Positions 24,218 through 32,615 of a stretch of 53,243 nt of DNA are shown here, one piece after another. How positions within the stretch are numbered: position 1 is the first letter of the stretch; the number at the start of each line of letters is the position of its first letter. Under the pieces are notes generated by a model that saw only the letters and a list, made by a program, of their open reading frames with translations, made no database searches and was not told where the DNA came from. Origin of the DNA: Frankia sp. AiPa1 (lineage in GTDB: Bacteria > Actinomycetota > Actinomycetes > Frankiales > Frankiaceae); contig NZ_JALKFZ020000123.1 in NCBI RefSeq assembly GCF_023243075.1, forward strand, positions 1 to 53,243. Direction: 5' to 3'. Made by a program: the position numbers and the translations under genes.

Positions 24218-25861
24218 ATGTCCGCCACGCTCATCGCCTCCGGCCTCACCGTCAACCGCGGTGGGGCGACCGTTCTCGAGGGGATCTCCCTCACAGTGGC
24301 GCCCGGCGACCGGATCGGCGTGGTGGGGCCCAACGGTGTCGGCAAGTCGACGCTGCTGCGCGCGCTCGCCGGGCTGCTGCCCCTCGATTCCGGCCGCCTC
24401 GATCTGGCACCGCCCACGGCCGGCGTCGGCCTGCTGCCCCAGGAGCCCGACCGGTCACCTGGGGAGACCCTGCGGGCGTTCCTGCACCGGCGTACCGGAG
24501 TCGGCGCCGCCCAGCAGGAACTCGACGCGGCGGCCGAGGCGCTCGCCACCGGTGGCCCAGGCGCGGGCGACCGGTACAGCGTGGCGCTCGAACGCTGGCT
24601 CGCGCTCGGCGCCGCCGACCTCGACGCCCGCGCCGAAGAGGTCTGCGCCGACCTTGGGCTGCCCGCAGACGCGCTCGACAGCCAGACCACGGTGCTCTCC
24701 GGCGGTCAGGCGGCCCGCGGGTCGCTCGCCAGCGTCCTGCTCTCCCGGTTCGACATCACGCTGCTCGACGAGCCCACGAACGACCTTGACTTCGACGGTC
24801 TCGACCGGCTCGAACGCTTTGTCCACCAGGTCGCCGGCGCGCTCGTCGTCGTCAGCCACGACCGGGAGTTCCTCGACCGCACGATCGATACGGTCGCCGA
24901 GATCGACCCGTATCAGCATGGCCTTACCCTGTTCGCCGGCGGCTGGGCGGCGTACCTGGAGGCACGTGAGGTCGCCCGCCGACAGGCCCGTGAACATTAC
25001 GAGGACTACGCCGGGGAACGCGCCGACCTTGTCGCCCAGGCGCAGCGGCAGCGCGAGCAGTCCGTGCGAGGAGCGGTGCGGGCCAAGCGGCGGGCGCCCG
25101 ACGGCGACCGATCCGCCCGGGGCGCGCGGATCGAGGCGGCGACGAAAAGCGCCGCGCGGGTGCGTTCCCTGGAGACCCGCCTCGGCCGGCTCGATGCGGT
25201 CGAGGAGCCGCGCAAGGAATGGCAGCTGCGCATGGAGATCGCCGTCGCGCCGCGCTCCGGTGACGTGGTCGCCGCCCTGCACGGTGCCACCGTGCGGCGT
25301 GGTGGATTCACCCTCGGCCCGGTTGATCTCACCATCGCGTGGGCGGACCGGATCGTCATCACCGGGCCCAACGGGGGCGGCAAGTCGACGCTGCTCGGCG
25401 CTCTGCTCGGCCGGATCGCCCTGGACGGTGGCGGGCAGTCGCTCGGTTCCGGGGTACGTCTCGGCGAGATCGACCAGGCCCGCGAACGCTTCCGCGGCGA
25501 GCAGACCTGCATCGCGGTCGCCGAGGCGGTCACCGGGTGGCCGGCCGGGCAGGTACGGACCCTGTTCGCCAAGTTCGGCCTCGCCGCCGACCAGGCGACC
25601 CGCCCGGCGGCGTCGCTGTCCCCGGGCGAGCGTACCCGGGCCGGGCTCGCGCTGCTGCAGGCCGTGGGGGTCAACTGCCTCGTCCTCGACGAGCCGACCA
25701 ACCACCTCGACCTGCCCGCCATCGACCAGCTCGAACAGGCGCTCGCCGGCTACGCCGGGACCCTGCTGCTCGTCACCCACGACCGGCGCATGCTCGACGC
25801 CGTGGCGGTCAACCGCCGGCTACGCGTCGCCGGAGGCCGGGTCACCGAGGAGTCCGCCTGA
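24218..25861 (+). CDS. ABC-F family ATPase
   Basis: A soluble 547-aa protein with two ABC domains and no membrane segments. Domain 1 has Walker A GPNGVGKSTLL (about 37-47), signature LSGGQAARGSLA and Walker B ITLLDEPTNDLD. Domain 2 has GPNGGGKSTLL, LSPGERTRAGLA and CLVLDEPTNHLD. A charged linker (around 250-330) joins them, as in ribosome-acting ABC-F proteins that rescue or protect translation and can give antibiotic resistance. The linker is of moderate length, so a resistance role cannot be separated from housekeeping EttA/Uup-like roles. It starts at the ATG at 24218. The 178 bases after the radical SAM gene hold no gene, although they read as a hydrophobic frame in passing. Confidence 0.92.
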   Translation: MSATLIASGLTVNRGGATVLEGISLTVAPGDRIGVVGPNGVGKSTLLRALAGLLPLDSGRLDLAPPTAGVGLLPQEPDRSPGETLRAFLHRRTGVGAAQQELDAAAEALATGGPGAGDRYSVALERWLALGAADLDARAEEVCADLGLPADALDSQTTVLSGGQAARGSLASVLLSRFDITLLDEPTNDLDFDGLDRLERFVHQVAGALVVVSHDREFLDRTIDTVAEIDPYQHGLTLFAGGWAAYLEAREVARRQAREHYEDYAGERADLVAQAQRQREQSVRGAVRAKRRAPDGDRSARGARIEAATKSAARVRSLETRLGRLDAVEEPRKEWQLRMEIAVAPRSGDVVAALHGATVRRGGFTLGPVDLTIAWADRIVITGPNGGGKSTLLGALLGRIALDGGGQSLGSGVRLGEIDQARERFRGEQTCIAVAEAVTGWPAGQVRTLFAKFGLAADQATRPAASLSPGERTRAGLALLQAVGVNCLVLDEPTNHLDLPAIDQLEQALAGYAGTLLLVTHDRRMLDAVAVNRRLRVAGGRVTEESA

Positions 25862-25925
25862 GCGTCGCGTGCCTGACGAGCACCCACTCTGGCGGCCGGC
25901 CAGGTTGGGGTGCAACAGTGACGAC

Positions 25926-27011
25926 ATGACACAGAACGTCCCGCCCGGCTGGTATGCCGACCCGAGCGGGCAGTACGGCTCCCGGTGGTGGGATGGCAAC
26001 CAGTGGACCGACCACACCCAGCCCGGTCCGCCGCCGACCCCGCCCACCCCGGCCGCCACATCCGGCCAGTCCCACCACACGGACCAGCCCCATCGTGCCG
26101 GTAAGTCGCCCCAGGCTGGCCAGGCGCAGAACATCGGCCAGGGCGGCTCACGCCCCGGGCAGGTGCCGTATCCCGGCCAGGGTGGTCAGTACGCCGGTGA
26201 AAGCGGTCAGGGCCCGTATGCCGGCCAGGGTGGCGGGGTCCCGTATGCCGGTCAGGGTCAGTACGCCGGGCAGGCGGGTGGTCCTGGTGGGGCGGGCTGG
26301 GGTTCGCCGCAGGGCGTGGTGCCCGAGCCAGTACGGACCAAAGACACCCCTGACAAGGTGCAGCAGCAGGTGCGCGAGCTGGCCGGGGTAGCCCCCATCG
26401 GGCCTGGCGGTGGGTCGCTGTTCAGCGAGCCGGTGCTCGTCGTCAACCAGAAGACCAAGCTCATTGAAGTGACGAACGAATACGCCGTGTTCGACCAGCA
26501 GGGCCGGCAGATCGGCTCGGTGGTCGAGGTCGGGCAGAGCGCGCTGAAGAAGGCAGTGCGGGTTCTGTCCTCGTGGGACCAGTTCCTCACCCACCGGCTG
26601 GAGGTCCGCGACGCCGCCGGCGTGCCGCAACTACTGCTGCACCGACCCGCCAAGGTATTCAAGTCCAAGGTCATAGTTTCCGCGCCGGACGGCACCGAGC
26701 TCGGTGTCATCGCCCAGCAGAACGTCTTCGGCAAGATCCGTTTCGACCTGCAGTCCGGCGGCGCGACCATCGGGGCGATCAAGGCCGAGAACTGGCGGGC
26801 GTGGAACTTCTCCATCGTCGACCACACCGAGACTGAGGTAGCCCGGGTCACCAAGACCTGGGAGGGACTTGCCCGGGCTATGTTCACCACGGCCGACAAC
26901 TACGTCGTCCAGCTGCACCGCCCGCTGCCGCAGCCGCTGCTGAGCATGGTCGTCGCCTCGGCGCTGACCATCGACACGGCGCTCAAGCAGGACAGCCGCG
27001 GCCTCGGCTGA
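25926..27011 (+). CDS. DUF2510 and scramblase/LURP-like domain protein
   Basis: A 361-aa protein in three parts. Residues 6-35 are a DUF2510 module (PPGWYADPSGQYGSRWWDG, then WTDH). Residues about 36-130 are a Gln/Gly/Pro/Tyr-rich linker built of YAGQGG-like repeats. Residues about 150-355 match the phospholipid-scramblase/LURP-one beta-barrel: LVVNQKTKLIEVTNEYAVFD, FLTHRLEVRDAAGVPQLLL, AENWRAWNFSIVDHTETEVA, ending in a hydrophobic helix. The arrangement is familiar in actinobacteria. Membrane association or lipid transbilayer activity is a guess from the fold. It starts at the ATG at 25926, 64 bases after the ABC-F gene. Confidence 0.88.
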   Translation: MTQNVPPGWYADPSGQYGSRWWDGNQWTDHTQPGPPPTPPTPAATSGQSHHTDQPHRAGKSPQAGQAQNIGQGGSRPGQVPYPGQGGQYAGESGQGPYAGQGGGVPYAGQGQYAGQAGGPGGAGWGSPQGVVPEPVRTKDTPDKVQQQVRELAGVAPIGPGGGSLFSEPVLVVNQKTKLIEVTNEYAVFDQQGRQIGSVVEVGQSALKKAVRVLSSWDQFLTHRLEVRDAAGVPQLLLHRPAKVFKSKVIVSAPDGTELGVIAQQNVFGKIRFDLQSGGATIGAIKAENWRAWNFSIVDHTETEVARVTKTWEGLARAMFTTADNYVVQLHRPLPQPLLSMVVASALTIDTALKQDSRGLG

Positions 27012-27117
27012 CCGGCCCGCCCGGGCCCGGGCCGCGAGGTCAATACTCCGGGATCGAGGCTCCGGGATCGGGCTCCGGGATCGAGATGTGGCGGCCTGCC
27101 GGCTCCCTGCCTGCCCT

Positions 27118-27168
27118 GACCGATCCGGAGCCTCCGCTGACCGATCCGGAGCCTCCGCTGACCGATCG
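27118..27168. repeat. 21-bp tandem repeat, about 2.4 copies
   Basis: gaccgatccggagcctccgct occurs twice exactly (27118-27138, 27139-27159), followed by a partial third copy. The second unit is identical to the first, so the duplication is recent. Confidence 0.9.
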
Positions 27169-27200
27169 GGGGTCGGCGCGGCGCCGGCCGCACGGCCAGA

Positions 27201-27316
27201 GTCACGTTCCGTAGCGTGTTTCCCGACGTCAGGCCGGCTGAAGATCCAAGTAGGTCGTCGTGGGGGAATTTGTGTCCGATTTGCCCCCCACGGCGACCTG
27301 GTTAGCCGGATCATGC
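27201..27316 (+). repeat. Dispersed 116-bp hairpin repeat, copy A
   Basis: Begins GTCACGTTCCG and ends GGATCATGC. It contains an imperfect inverted repeat: AGGTCGTCGTGGGGG at 27252-27266 pairs with CCCCCCACGGCGACCT at 27284-27299 across a 17-base loop. Conserved blocks shared with copies B and C are GTCACGTTCCG, AAGATCCAA, AGGTC, GTGTCC, CCCCCCACG and GACCT. By hand alignment it matches B at 92 and C at 89 of 116 positions without gaps. Confidence 0.85.
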
Positions 27317-27472
27317 TCTGCGGCGCTACGCGGAGTGGCGGTCCTGGGTGCCGCCGGGACGCTGGCCGCGGAGTGCCGCGCCGAGGCGTGGCTTTCGCTC
27401 TCCCGACGATCGCCGCGGTGGGAGACTGGAGGCGTGAATGCGCACGGGACGTGCCCCGAGGGCCCGCCATCG

Positions 27473-28042
27473 ATGACCCCTGACATCCAGCGGGTCCTGG
27501 TCGTCGGAAGCGGTGGCGCGGGCAAGAGCACGCTGGCGCGGGAGATCGCGCGCCGCGCGGGCCTGCCGGTGATCCACCTCGACCGCCACTTCTGGCGGCC
27601 GGGCTGGGTGGCCACCCCGGTGGACGAGTGGCGCGCGGTCGTCGCCGGTCTCGTCGCCCGTCCGGCCTGGGTGATGGACGGCAACTACGGCGGCACGCTG
27701 GACCTGCGGATTCCCGCCGCCGAGCTGATCGTGTTCCTCGATCTGCCGCGACGGGTCGCGATCAGCCGGGCGCTGCGCCGCTGGGCGCGCTGGCACGGGC
27801 GCACCCGTCCCGACATGGGGCCAGGCTGCCCCGAGAAGATGGACGTGTCCTTCGTGCGTTGGATGTGGACCTATCCTCGGGACAGCCGCGACCGGCTGCT
27901 GCGGGTGTTGGACGCCCACGGTGCCGCCGCCCGCGTGGTGCGGCTGTGCAGCCCCCGGGAGGTGCGGGCCTGGCTTGGTGCCGCCGCGGCGCCGGGCCTG
28001 CCGAGGATGCGCCCACTGTCCGCCGGCCCGGTCGGTACCTGA
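27473..28042 (+). CDS. P-loop NTPase, DNA topology modulation (FlaR)/adenylate-kinase-like
   Basis: A 189-aa protein with a clear N-terminal Walker A, VLVVGSGGAGKSTLAREIA, followed by GLPVIHLDRHFWRPGW and PAWVMDGNYGGTLDLR, then IVFLDLPRRVAISRALRRW. This is the pattern of small P-loop proteins annotated as topology-modulation or shikimate/adenylate-kinase-like. The ATG at 27473 is used. A GTG at 27434 has a stronger upstream site (ggagactggaggc) and would add 13 residues. The real substrate is unknown; a small-molecule kinase is the best guess from the fold. Confidence 0.85.
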   Translation: MTPDIQRVLVVGSGGAGKSTLAREIARRAGLPVIHLDRHFWRPGWVATPVDEWRAVVAGLVARPAWVMDGNYGGTLDLRIPAAELIVFLDLPRRVAISRALRRWARWHGRTRPDMGPGCPEKMDVSFVRWMWTYPRDSRDRLLRVLDAHGAAARVVRLCSPREVRAWLGAAAAPGLPRMRPLSAGPVGT

Positions 28043-28150
28043 CGCGTCCGGAGCGCCTGCGGCGGCGTCCGGCCTGTTTCGAGACGGCGCCGGGCTGTGC
28101 GGCGCCCGGTCTGCCGTGAGACGGCGCCGGGCTGTGCGGCATCCGGTCGG

Positions 28151-28909
28151 TCAGTCCCGTTCGAAGATCCTGGCGGTGGAGCTGCGGCTGCCCGGGCGGG
28201 CCCGGTCCTGGTCGGGCAGGGCACGCAGCTGGTCGAGTGCCGGCGCCACCGCCCGCGCCCACTCGGCGTCGTCGAGGTCCCACAGGTGCGACCAGACCCG
28301 GGACTCGACCTGGTCGGCGGCCTCGCGCGGGCTGAGGATGCCGCGATCCTCCCGAGGGAAGGTGAACGTCTCGGCCAGGCGCAGCCCACGCTCCGCGGCA
28401 AGTGCCTGGACGGCGTCGGAACGGTCCTGGCGAAGCTGGAAGGAGCGCAGCGCGGCGCGCAGGTCGCCCAGCACGGCGCCGACGTCGCTGGGCTGCGCGA
28501 GCTCCCCACCGCCGACGACGGCGAGGCGCCCGCCGGGGCGCAGCACCCGGGCGAGCTCGGCGAGGACCGCGCCCGGGTCACCGACCAGGTGCAGGACATG
28601 CACCGCCAGGGCGCCGTCGATGCTCGCCGGGCGTAGCGGCAGCCGCGCCGCGTCCGCCCGGGCCAGCCGGCCCGGCACCCGCAGCCGGGCATGCTCGAGC
28701 ATCTCGCTGGACAGGTCGACGCCGAGCACCTGCCGCCCCTGCCCGGCGAGGCCGGCCGCGATCAGACCCGTGCCGACCCCGATCTCCAGCAGCCGCGCGC
28801 CGGGTAGCCGAGGGGACAACGCGGCGGCGACGTGGCGGCCCCGCTCCGCTCCGCCGCGGGTCGCGTCGTAACGGTCGGCGATACGGTCAAAGTTCACGGA
28901 GGTCGCCAC
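28151..28909 (-). CDS. SAM-dependent class I methyltransferase
   Basis: A protein of about 252 aa with the Rossmann methyltransferase core. Motif I is LLEIGVGTGLIAAGLAGQG, motif II is VLGVDLSSEMLEHARLR, followed by LPLRPASIDGALAVHVLHLV and the post-motif ELARVLRPGGRLAVV. These fit the Methyltransf_11 group. The start is taken at GTG 28909; a GTG at 28897 is another choice, and neither has a strong ribosome site. It is divergent from folD with a 108-base gap. The substrate cannot be deduced. Confidence 0.85.
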   Translation of the reverse strand: MATSVNFDRIADRYDATRGGAERGRHVAAALSPRLPGARLLEIGVGTGLIAAGLAGQGRQVLGVDLSSEMLEHARLRVPGRLARADAARLPLRPASIDGALAVHVLHLVGDPGAVLAELARVLRPGGRLAVVGGGELAQPSDVGAVLGDLRAALRSFQLRQDRSDAVQALAAERGLRLAETFTFPREDRGILSPREAADQVESRVWSHLWDLDDAEWARAVAPALDQLRALPDQDRARPGSRSSTARIFERD

Positions 28910-29017
28910 ATCCGCCAGGCTATGCCGGCGGACCAGGGGCGACACCGTCAGCCGGGCAGGAGCAGCCGGGGAAGCCGGGCGTCCGCGCCCGGGAGCCAAC
29001 GACGGCGAAGGGCCGAT

Positions 29018-29887
29018 ATGAGCGCAGTGATTATTGACGGTAAGGCCGTGGCGGCGCGGGTCCGGGCGGACGTTGCCCGGGACGTCGCCGAGTTCCGCGC
29101 GGCGACGGGGATCCAGCCGGGTCTGGCGACCGTTCTGGTCGGCGACGACCCGGCGTCGGCCGTCTACATCGGCGGCAAGCGCAAGGCCTGCGTCGAGGCC
29201 GGCATGGCCGACCTGCACCAGCACCTGCCCGCCGACACCGCGCAGGGCGAGGTCGCGGCCCTGCTCGACACGCTCGCCGCGGATCCGGCCGTCTCGGGGA
29301 TCCTGCTGCAGCTGCCGGTGCCCGCGGGCCTGGACGGCGCGGCGCTCGTCGGGCGGATCCCGCCGGGCAAGGACGTCGACGGGCTCACCACCGCGAGCGT
29401 CGGCCTGCTCTCCCGCGGTCTGCCAGGGCTACGCCCGTGTACGCCGTCGGGCATCCTCGAGCTGCTCGACTCCTACGCCGTGCCGCTTGAGGGCGCCTCG
29501 GTGGTCGTCGTGGGTCGCTCGGAGCTGGTGGGTCGCCCCGTCGCCCAGCTGCTGATCAGCCGCAACGCCACCGTCACCATCTGTCATTCCCGTACGCGGG
29601 ACCTGGCCGCGGTCTGCCGGGAGGCGGATGTGCTGGTGGTGGCGGCCGGCAAGCAGGCGATCATCGGCGCGGACGCGGTGAAGCCCGGGGCGACCGTCAT
29701 CGACGTCGGCATGCACCGCACCGACGCCGGGCTGCGCGGCGACGTCGCGTTCGACGCGGTCCGCGAGGTGGCAGGTCTGCTCACGCCCGTCCCGGGTGGC
29801 GTGGGGCCGATGACGATCGCCATGCTGCTGCGCAACACGCTGATCGCCGCTCGCGCCGCCGCCGCCGAGCCGGGCACGTCGGGCTGA
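29018..29887 (+). CDS. folD: Bifunctional methylenetetrahydrofolate dehydrogenase/cyclohydrolase
   Basis: Converts 5,10-methylene-THF to 10-formyl-THF through methenyl-THF, using NADP, in the cytoplasmic one-carbon pool. The 289-aa length is normal. Signatures are all present: VGDDPASAVYIGGKRKAC with the catalytic Lys region, LLQLPVP, KDVDGLTTASVG, CTPSGILELL, VVVGRSELVGRP, ICHSRTRDL and the C-terminal PGGVGPMTIAMLLRNT. The start is the ATG at 29018, with gaaggg six bases upstream. Confidence 0.97.
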   Translation: MSAVIIDGKAVAARVRADVARDVAEFRAATGIQPGLATVLVGDDPASAVYIGGKRKACVEAGMADLHQHLPADTAQGEVAALLDTLAADPAVSGILLQLPVPAGLDGAALVGRIPPGKDVDGLTTASVGLLSRGLPGLRPCTPSGILELLDSYAVPLEGASVVVVGRSELVGRPVAQLLISRNATVTICHSRTRDLAAVCREADVLVVAAGKQAIIGADAVKPGATVIDVGMHRTDAGLRGDVAFDAVREVAGLLTPVPGGVGPMTIAMLLRNTLIAARAAAAEPGTSG

Positions 29888-30292
29888 CCGGGGCTGCGCC
29901 GGCGGTCCACAGGGCCGTGCTCGCGGTCGACCACGGGCCGCTTCCGCTGCGCGAGGTAACGGGTTCGTTCTTCCGCGTTTTGTGGATCGATTCCTCGACG
30001 GTGAATGTCACGTGAGGGGTGATTCCCGGGTCCCGCTTATCCTGCCGTCCGGTGATTCTCGCCCTCGCGGGAAAGCGCGCCGGATCCCGCCGCCGAACAT
30101 CGTTCTCAACCCCTCTCCGAGGGGTGAGAGGGCCACATGATCCGCGCACGTCTGGCTGTGAGATGCCATAGTGGCCTTTGTGATTGGGCGGAGCCGGAAC
30201 AGGCCTGAGCGCAACCGGTCCGGGCGGTTTCGGCCCGGCCCGGGCCCGGCGGGCAGCGACTTGGACCTGGCAGGCGGCGGGACGTCGGCGCG
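29888..30292. other. Intergenic region after folD with a stable hairpin
   Basis: No gene was recognised in these 405 bases. A hairpin ACCCCTC-tcc-GAGGGGT (30108-30124, perfect 7-base stem) lies about 170 bases before the flippase-like start. The AT-richer stretches near 29960-30010 and 30155-30185 (atgccatagtggcctttgtg) may contain promoters. The hairpin is too far from folD (220 bases) to be its obvious terminator and could be part of a leader. Confidence 0.45.
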
Positions 30293-31717
30293 ATGAGGGG
30301 CCGGAACCTCGTCGTCGAGCTGCTGCGCGGGCCGATGCTGCTCGCCGTGGCCGGCAGCGTCGCCAACGGCCTGAACCTCGTGATGAACCTGGTACTCGCC
30401 CGGGTGCTCGACGAGCACGGGTACGGCGCCGTGGTCATGCAGACGAACATCTATCTGGTGCTGGCCGTGGTGGGCACGGCCGTGCTCACCGCCGTCGTGC
30501 ACCGCGATCTGGCCCCGACCCAGGCCACCGGACCCGCGCGCACCGCCTGGATCGAACAGCTGCGCCGGGCGTCCTGGTACCTGGCGCTGGTCGCGGCGCT
30601 GCTCGCGGCGGCGCTGTGCCGGCCGGTCGCGACGCTGCTGTCCTACCCGCACCCGGTCGCGATCGCCGAGGCCGGGGTGGCCGCCGGACTCTGGCTTGCC
30701 GTGTGCGTCGAACGGGGACTGTTGCAGGCCCGCGGCAACTACCCGGGGCTTGCCCGGAACATGGTGTTCGAGACGGTGCTCCGGGTGTCCTGCATCATCG
30801 CCGCCGCCTGTGCCGGGCTCGGTGTGGACGGCGCGGGACTGGGCCTGCTGGTCGGCGCGGTGACTGCCACCGCGGCAGCCAGGGCGGCGGTCGCCCGCAC
30901 CCCCGCCCTGCCACCAGCTCCCGCCGGCGCCGCCCCGCCTGCCGGCGCCGCCCTGACCGTCCGCGAGGTCGCGCCAATCCGCGAGGTCACGCCGGTCGGC
31001 GTGGGTTCCGCTCCGGTCCAGCTCGTCGCGGCACCTCGTCGCACCCGCACAGCGCTGGTCGCGGACACCTCGGTGGCGCTGGCAACCCTGATTCCCCTGG
31101 CGCTGCTGCAGTACGTGGATGTCGTCATCGTGGGCTGGCGCAACCCGAGCGGGGCGGGCAGCTACGCGGCGATCTCCACGGCATGCAAGATCCCGGTGTT
31201 CGTCGGGCTCGCGGTGGCGAACTACCTGCTGGCCGAGGCGGCCAGGCAACGCCGCGAGGGCCGGTCGGCATCCGCCGCCCTGGCGATGGCGATCGGCATC
31301 GTCGTCACTCCGGGACTGCTGCTGGCGGCGGTGGGTGCCGTCGCGGGCCGTCCGCTGCTGTCGTTGCTGTTCGGGCCGGGCCTGACCGGGTCGGCCGACG
31401 CCCTGGGGGTGCTCGCGCTCGCGACGACCTGCCTGTCCGTCACCCTGCTGTTCGCGAACTATCTGCTGGGCGCCGGCAACCGGCAGATCGTCTGGCTGCT
31501 GGCCGGCTGCACCCCGCTCGCCACCGTGATGGTGGCGCTCGCCGACGGCCGGCCTATGCCCACCGCCCTCGCCCTGCTCGTCAGCCAGAGCGTCACCGCG
31601 GTCCTCGCCGGCGTGCTGGTCGCGCGCGAGCACCGCGCACTGCGCGCCGCCGCCGGGCCGCCGGCCGACGAACGCCTGCCCCCCGCGCAGACCCTTCTCG
31701 CCGCGCGCGGCCGTTAG
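30293..31717 (+). CDS. Flippase-like polytopic membrane protein (MATE/Wzx/MurJ superfamily)
   Basis: A 474-aa protein with about 12-14 membrane segments. The N-terminus [31 protein letters not shown] is characteristic of polysaccharide-export or lipid-flippase members (positions about 14-44). A hydrophilic Ala/Pro/Val-rich loop (around residues 203-262) splits the protein into two halves, and [19 protein letters not shown] lies near the end. No glycosyltransferase genes are adjacent, so the cargo is unknown. It converges on the ureG gene and their stop codons overlap (31714-31717). Confidence 0.8.
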   Translation: MRGRNLVVELLRGPMLLAVAGSVANGLNLVMNLVLARVLDEHGYGAVVMQTNIYLVLAVVGTAVLTAVVHRDLAPTQATGPARTAWIEQLRRASWYLALVAALLAAALCRPVATLLSYPHPVAIAEAGVAAGLWLAVCVERGLLQARGNYPGLARNMVFETVLRVSCIIAAACAGLGVDGAGLGLLVGAVTATAAARAAVARTPALPPAPAGAAPPAGAALTVREVAPIREVTPVGVGSAPVQLVAAPRRTRTALVADTSVALATLIPLALLQYVDVVIVGWRNPSGAGSYAAISTACKIPVFVGLAVANYLLAEAARQRREGRSASAALAMAIGIVVTPGLLLAAVGAVAGRPLLSLLFGPGLTGSADALGVLALATTCLSVTLLFANYLLGAGNRQIVWLLAGCTPLATVMVALADGRPMPTALALLVSQSVTAVLAGVLVAREHRALRAAAGPPADERLPPAQTLLAARGR

Positions 31718-32484
31718 GCGGCGGGGGAGGCGAGCGTGGCGATCTGAGCCCGGACCCAGGCCGTCACCTCGGTGGCCGTCGGGTCGGTGGCAAGAGAGGT
31801 GAACAACACCGGGCGGGTGCCGCGGGAAGCGGCGGCGTCGCGGGCCATCACCGAGAGGTCGGCGCCGACGAACGGGGCGAGATCGGTCTTGTTGATGACG
31901 AGCAGATCGCTGCTGGTCACCCCCGGGCCGCCCTTGCGCGGCACCTTGTCGCCGCCGGCGACGTCCACGACGAAGATCTGCCGGTCGATCAGTCCGTAGC
32001 TGAACGTGGCGGTCAGGTTGTCGCCGCCGGACTCGACGAGGACCAGGTCCAGTGGGCCGAGTTCGGCCTCGAGATCCTCGACGGTGTCCAGGTTGGCGCT
32101 GATGTCATCGCGGATCGCGGTGTGTGGGCAGCAGCCGGTCTCGACCGCGCGGATCCGCCCCGGGTCGAGCACCCCCGCACGGCGTAGGAAGTCGGCGTCC
32201 TCGGTGGTGTAGATGTCGTTGGTCACCACGCCGAGGCGCAGGGTGGACGACAGGGCCCGGCACAGGGCCGCGACCAGTGCCGTCTTGCCGCTGCCGACCG
32301 GCCCGCCGATGCCGATCCGTGGCGCCCGGTCCTGCGGGCCCGCACCCGGGCCTGGCCCCCCGGCGGGGAGGGCGTCAGTGTGGCCGCGGCCGGTCCCGCC
32401 GCCGGCGGGGAGGGCGTCAGTGTGGCCACGGCCGGTCCCGCCGCCGGCGGGGAGGGCGTCAGTGTGATCGTGACCGAGATGCAT
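31714..32484 (-). CDS. ureG: Urease accessory GTPase UreG with His-containing N-terminal repeats
   Basis: SIMIBI-class GTPase that delivers nickel during urease activation. It has 256 aa against about 200-225 in common UreG. Conserved parts: P-loop [15 protein letters not shown] (60-74), [15 protein letters not shown], the metal-binding motif [12 protein letters not shown] (C119-P-H121), [18 protein letters not shown], and the guanine-binding NKTD in [10 protein letters not shown]. The extra length is an N-terminal MHLGHDH followed by three 14-residue units [14 protein letters not shown], each with a His. This may serve as a metal reservoir like the His-rich tails of HypB and some UreG/UreE. 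No other urease gene is present in the window. Confidence 0.93.
   Translation of the reverse strand: MHLGHDHTDALPAGGGTGRGHTDALPAGGGTGRGHTDALPAGGPGPGAGPQDRAPRIGIGGPVGSGKTALVAALCRALSSTLRLGVVTNDIYTTEDADFLRRAGVLDPGRIRAVETGCCPHTAIRDDISANLDTVEDLEAELGPLDLVLVESGGDNLTATFSYGLIDRQIFVVDVAGGDKVPRKGGPGVTSSDLLVINKTDLAPFVGADLSVMARDAAASRGTRPVLFTSLATDPTATEVTAWVRAQIATLASPAA
32360..32466. repeat. 42-bp in-frame tandem repeat at the start of ureG
   Basis: Units begin at 32360, 32402 and 32444 (the last one partial) with near-perfect identity. Each encodes 14 residues containing one His and one Asp. The high identity implies recent expansion, and copy number may vary between strains. Confidence 0.92.
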
Positions 32485-32615
32485 CCTGCTCGTTCTCCCG
32501 AGGCTGCGGTGACGCGCGGCAGGGGCCGGTGACGCTCGTCAGGGTCCGATGGCGCGCGACGCGGAGGGACGCGCGGATGGTACGGGTACGCATACGGGCG
32601 AGTGCGGTGCGGGGT

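Larger units (their letters stand above)
27012..27472. other. Repeat-rich intergenic region
   Basis: No gene was recognised in these 461 bases. From left to right they hold short ctccgggatcg repeats (about 27047-27085), a 21-bp tandem repeat (27118-27168), the dispersed 116-bp element copy A (27201-27316), and then the upstream region of the P-loop gene with a GGAG-rich site at 27421-27432. Confidence 0.7.

Noticed and set aside
30108..30124. folD terminator
   Set aside because: The hairpin is about 220 bases beyond the folD stop; more likely a leader element of the next gene or a chance dyad.
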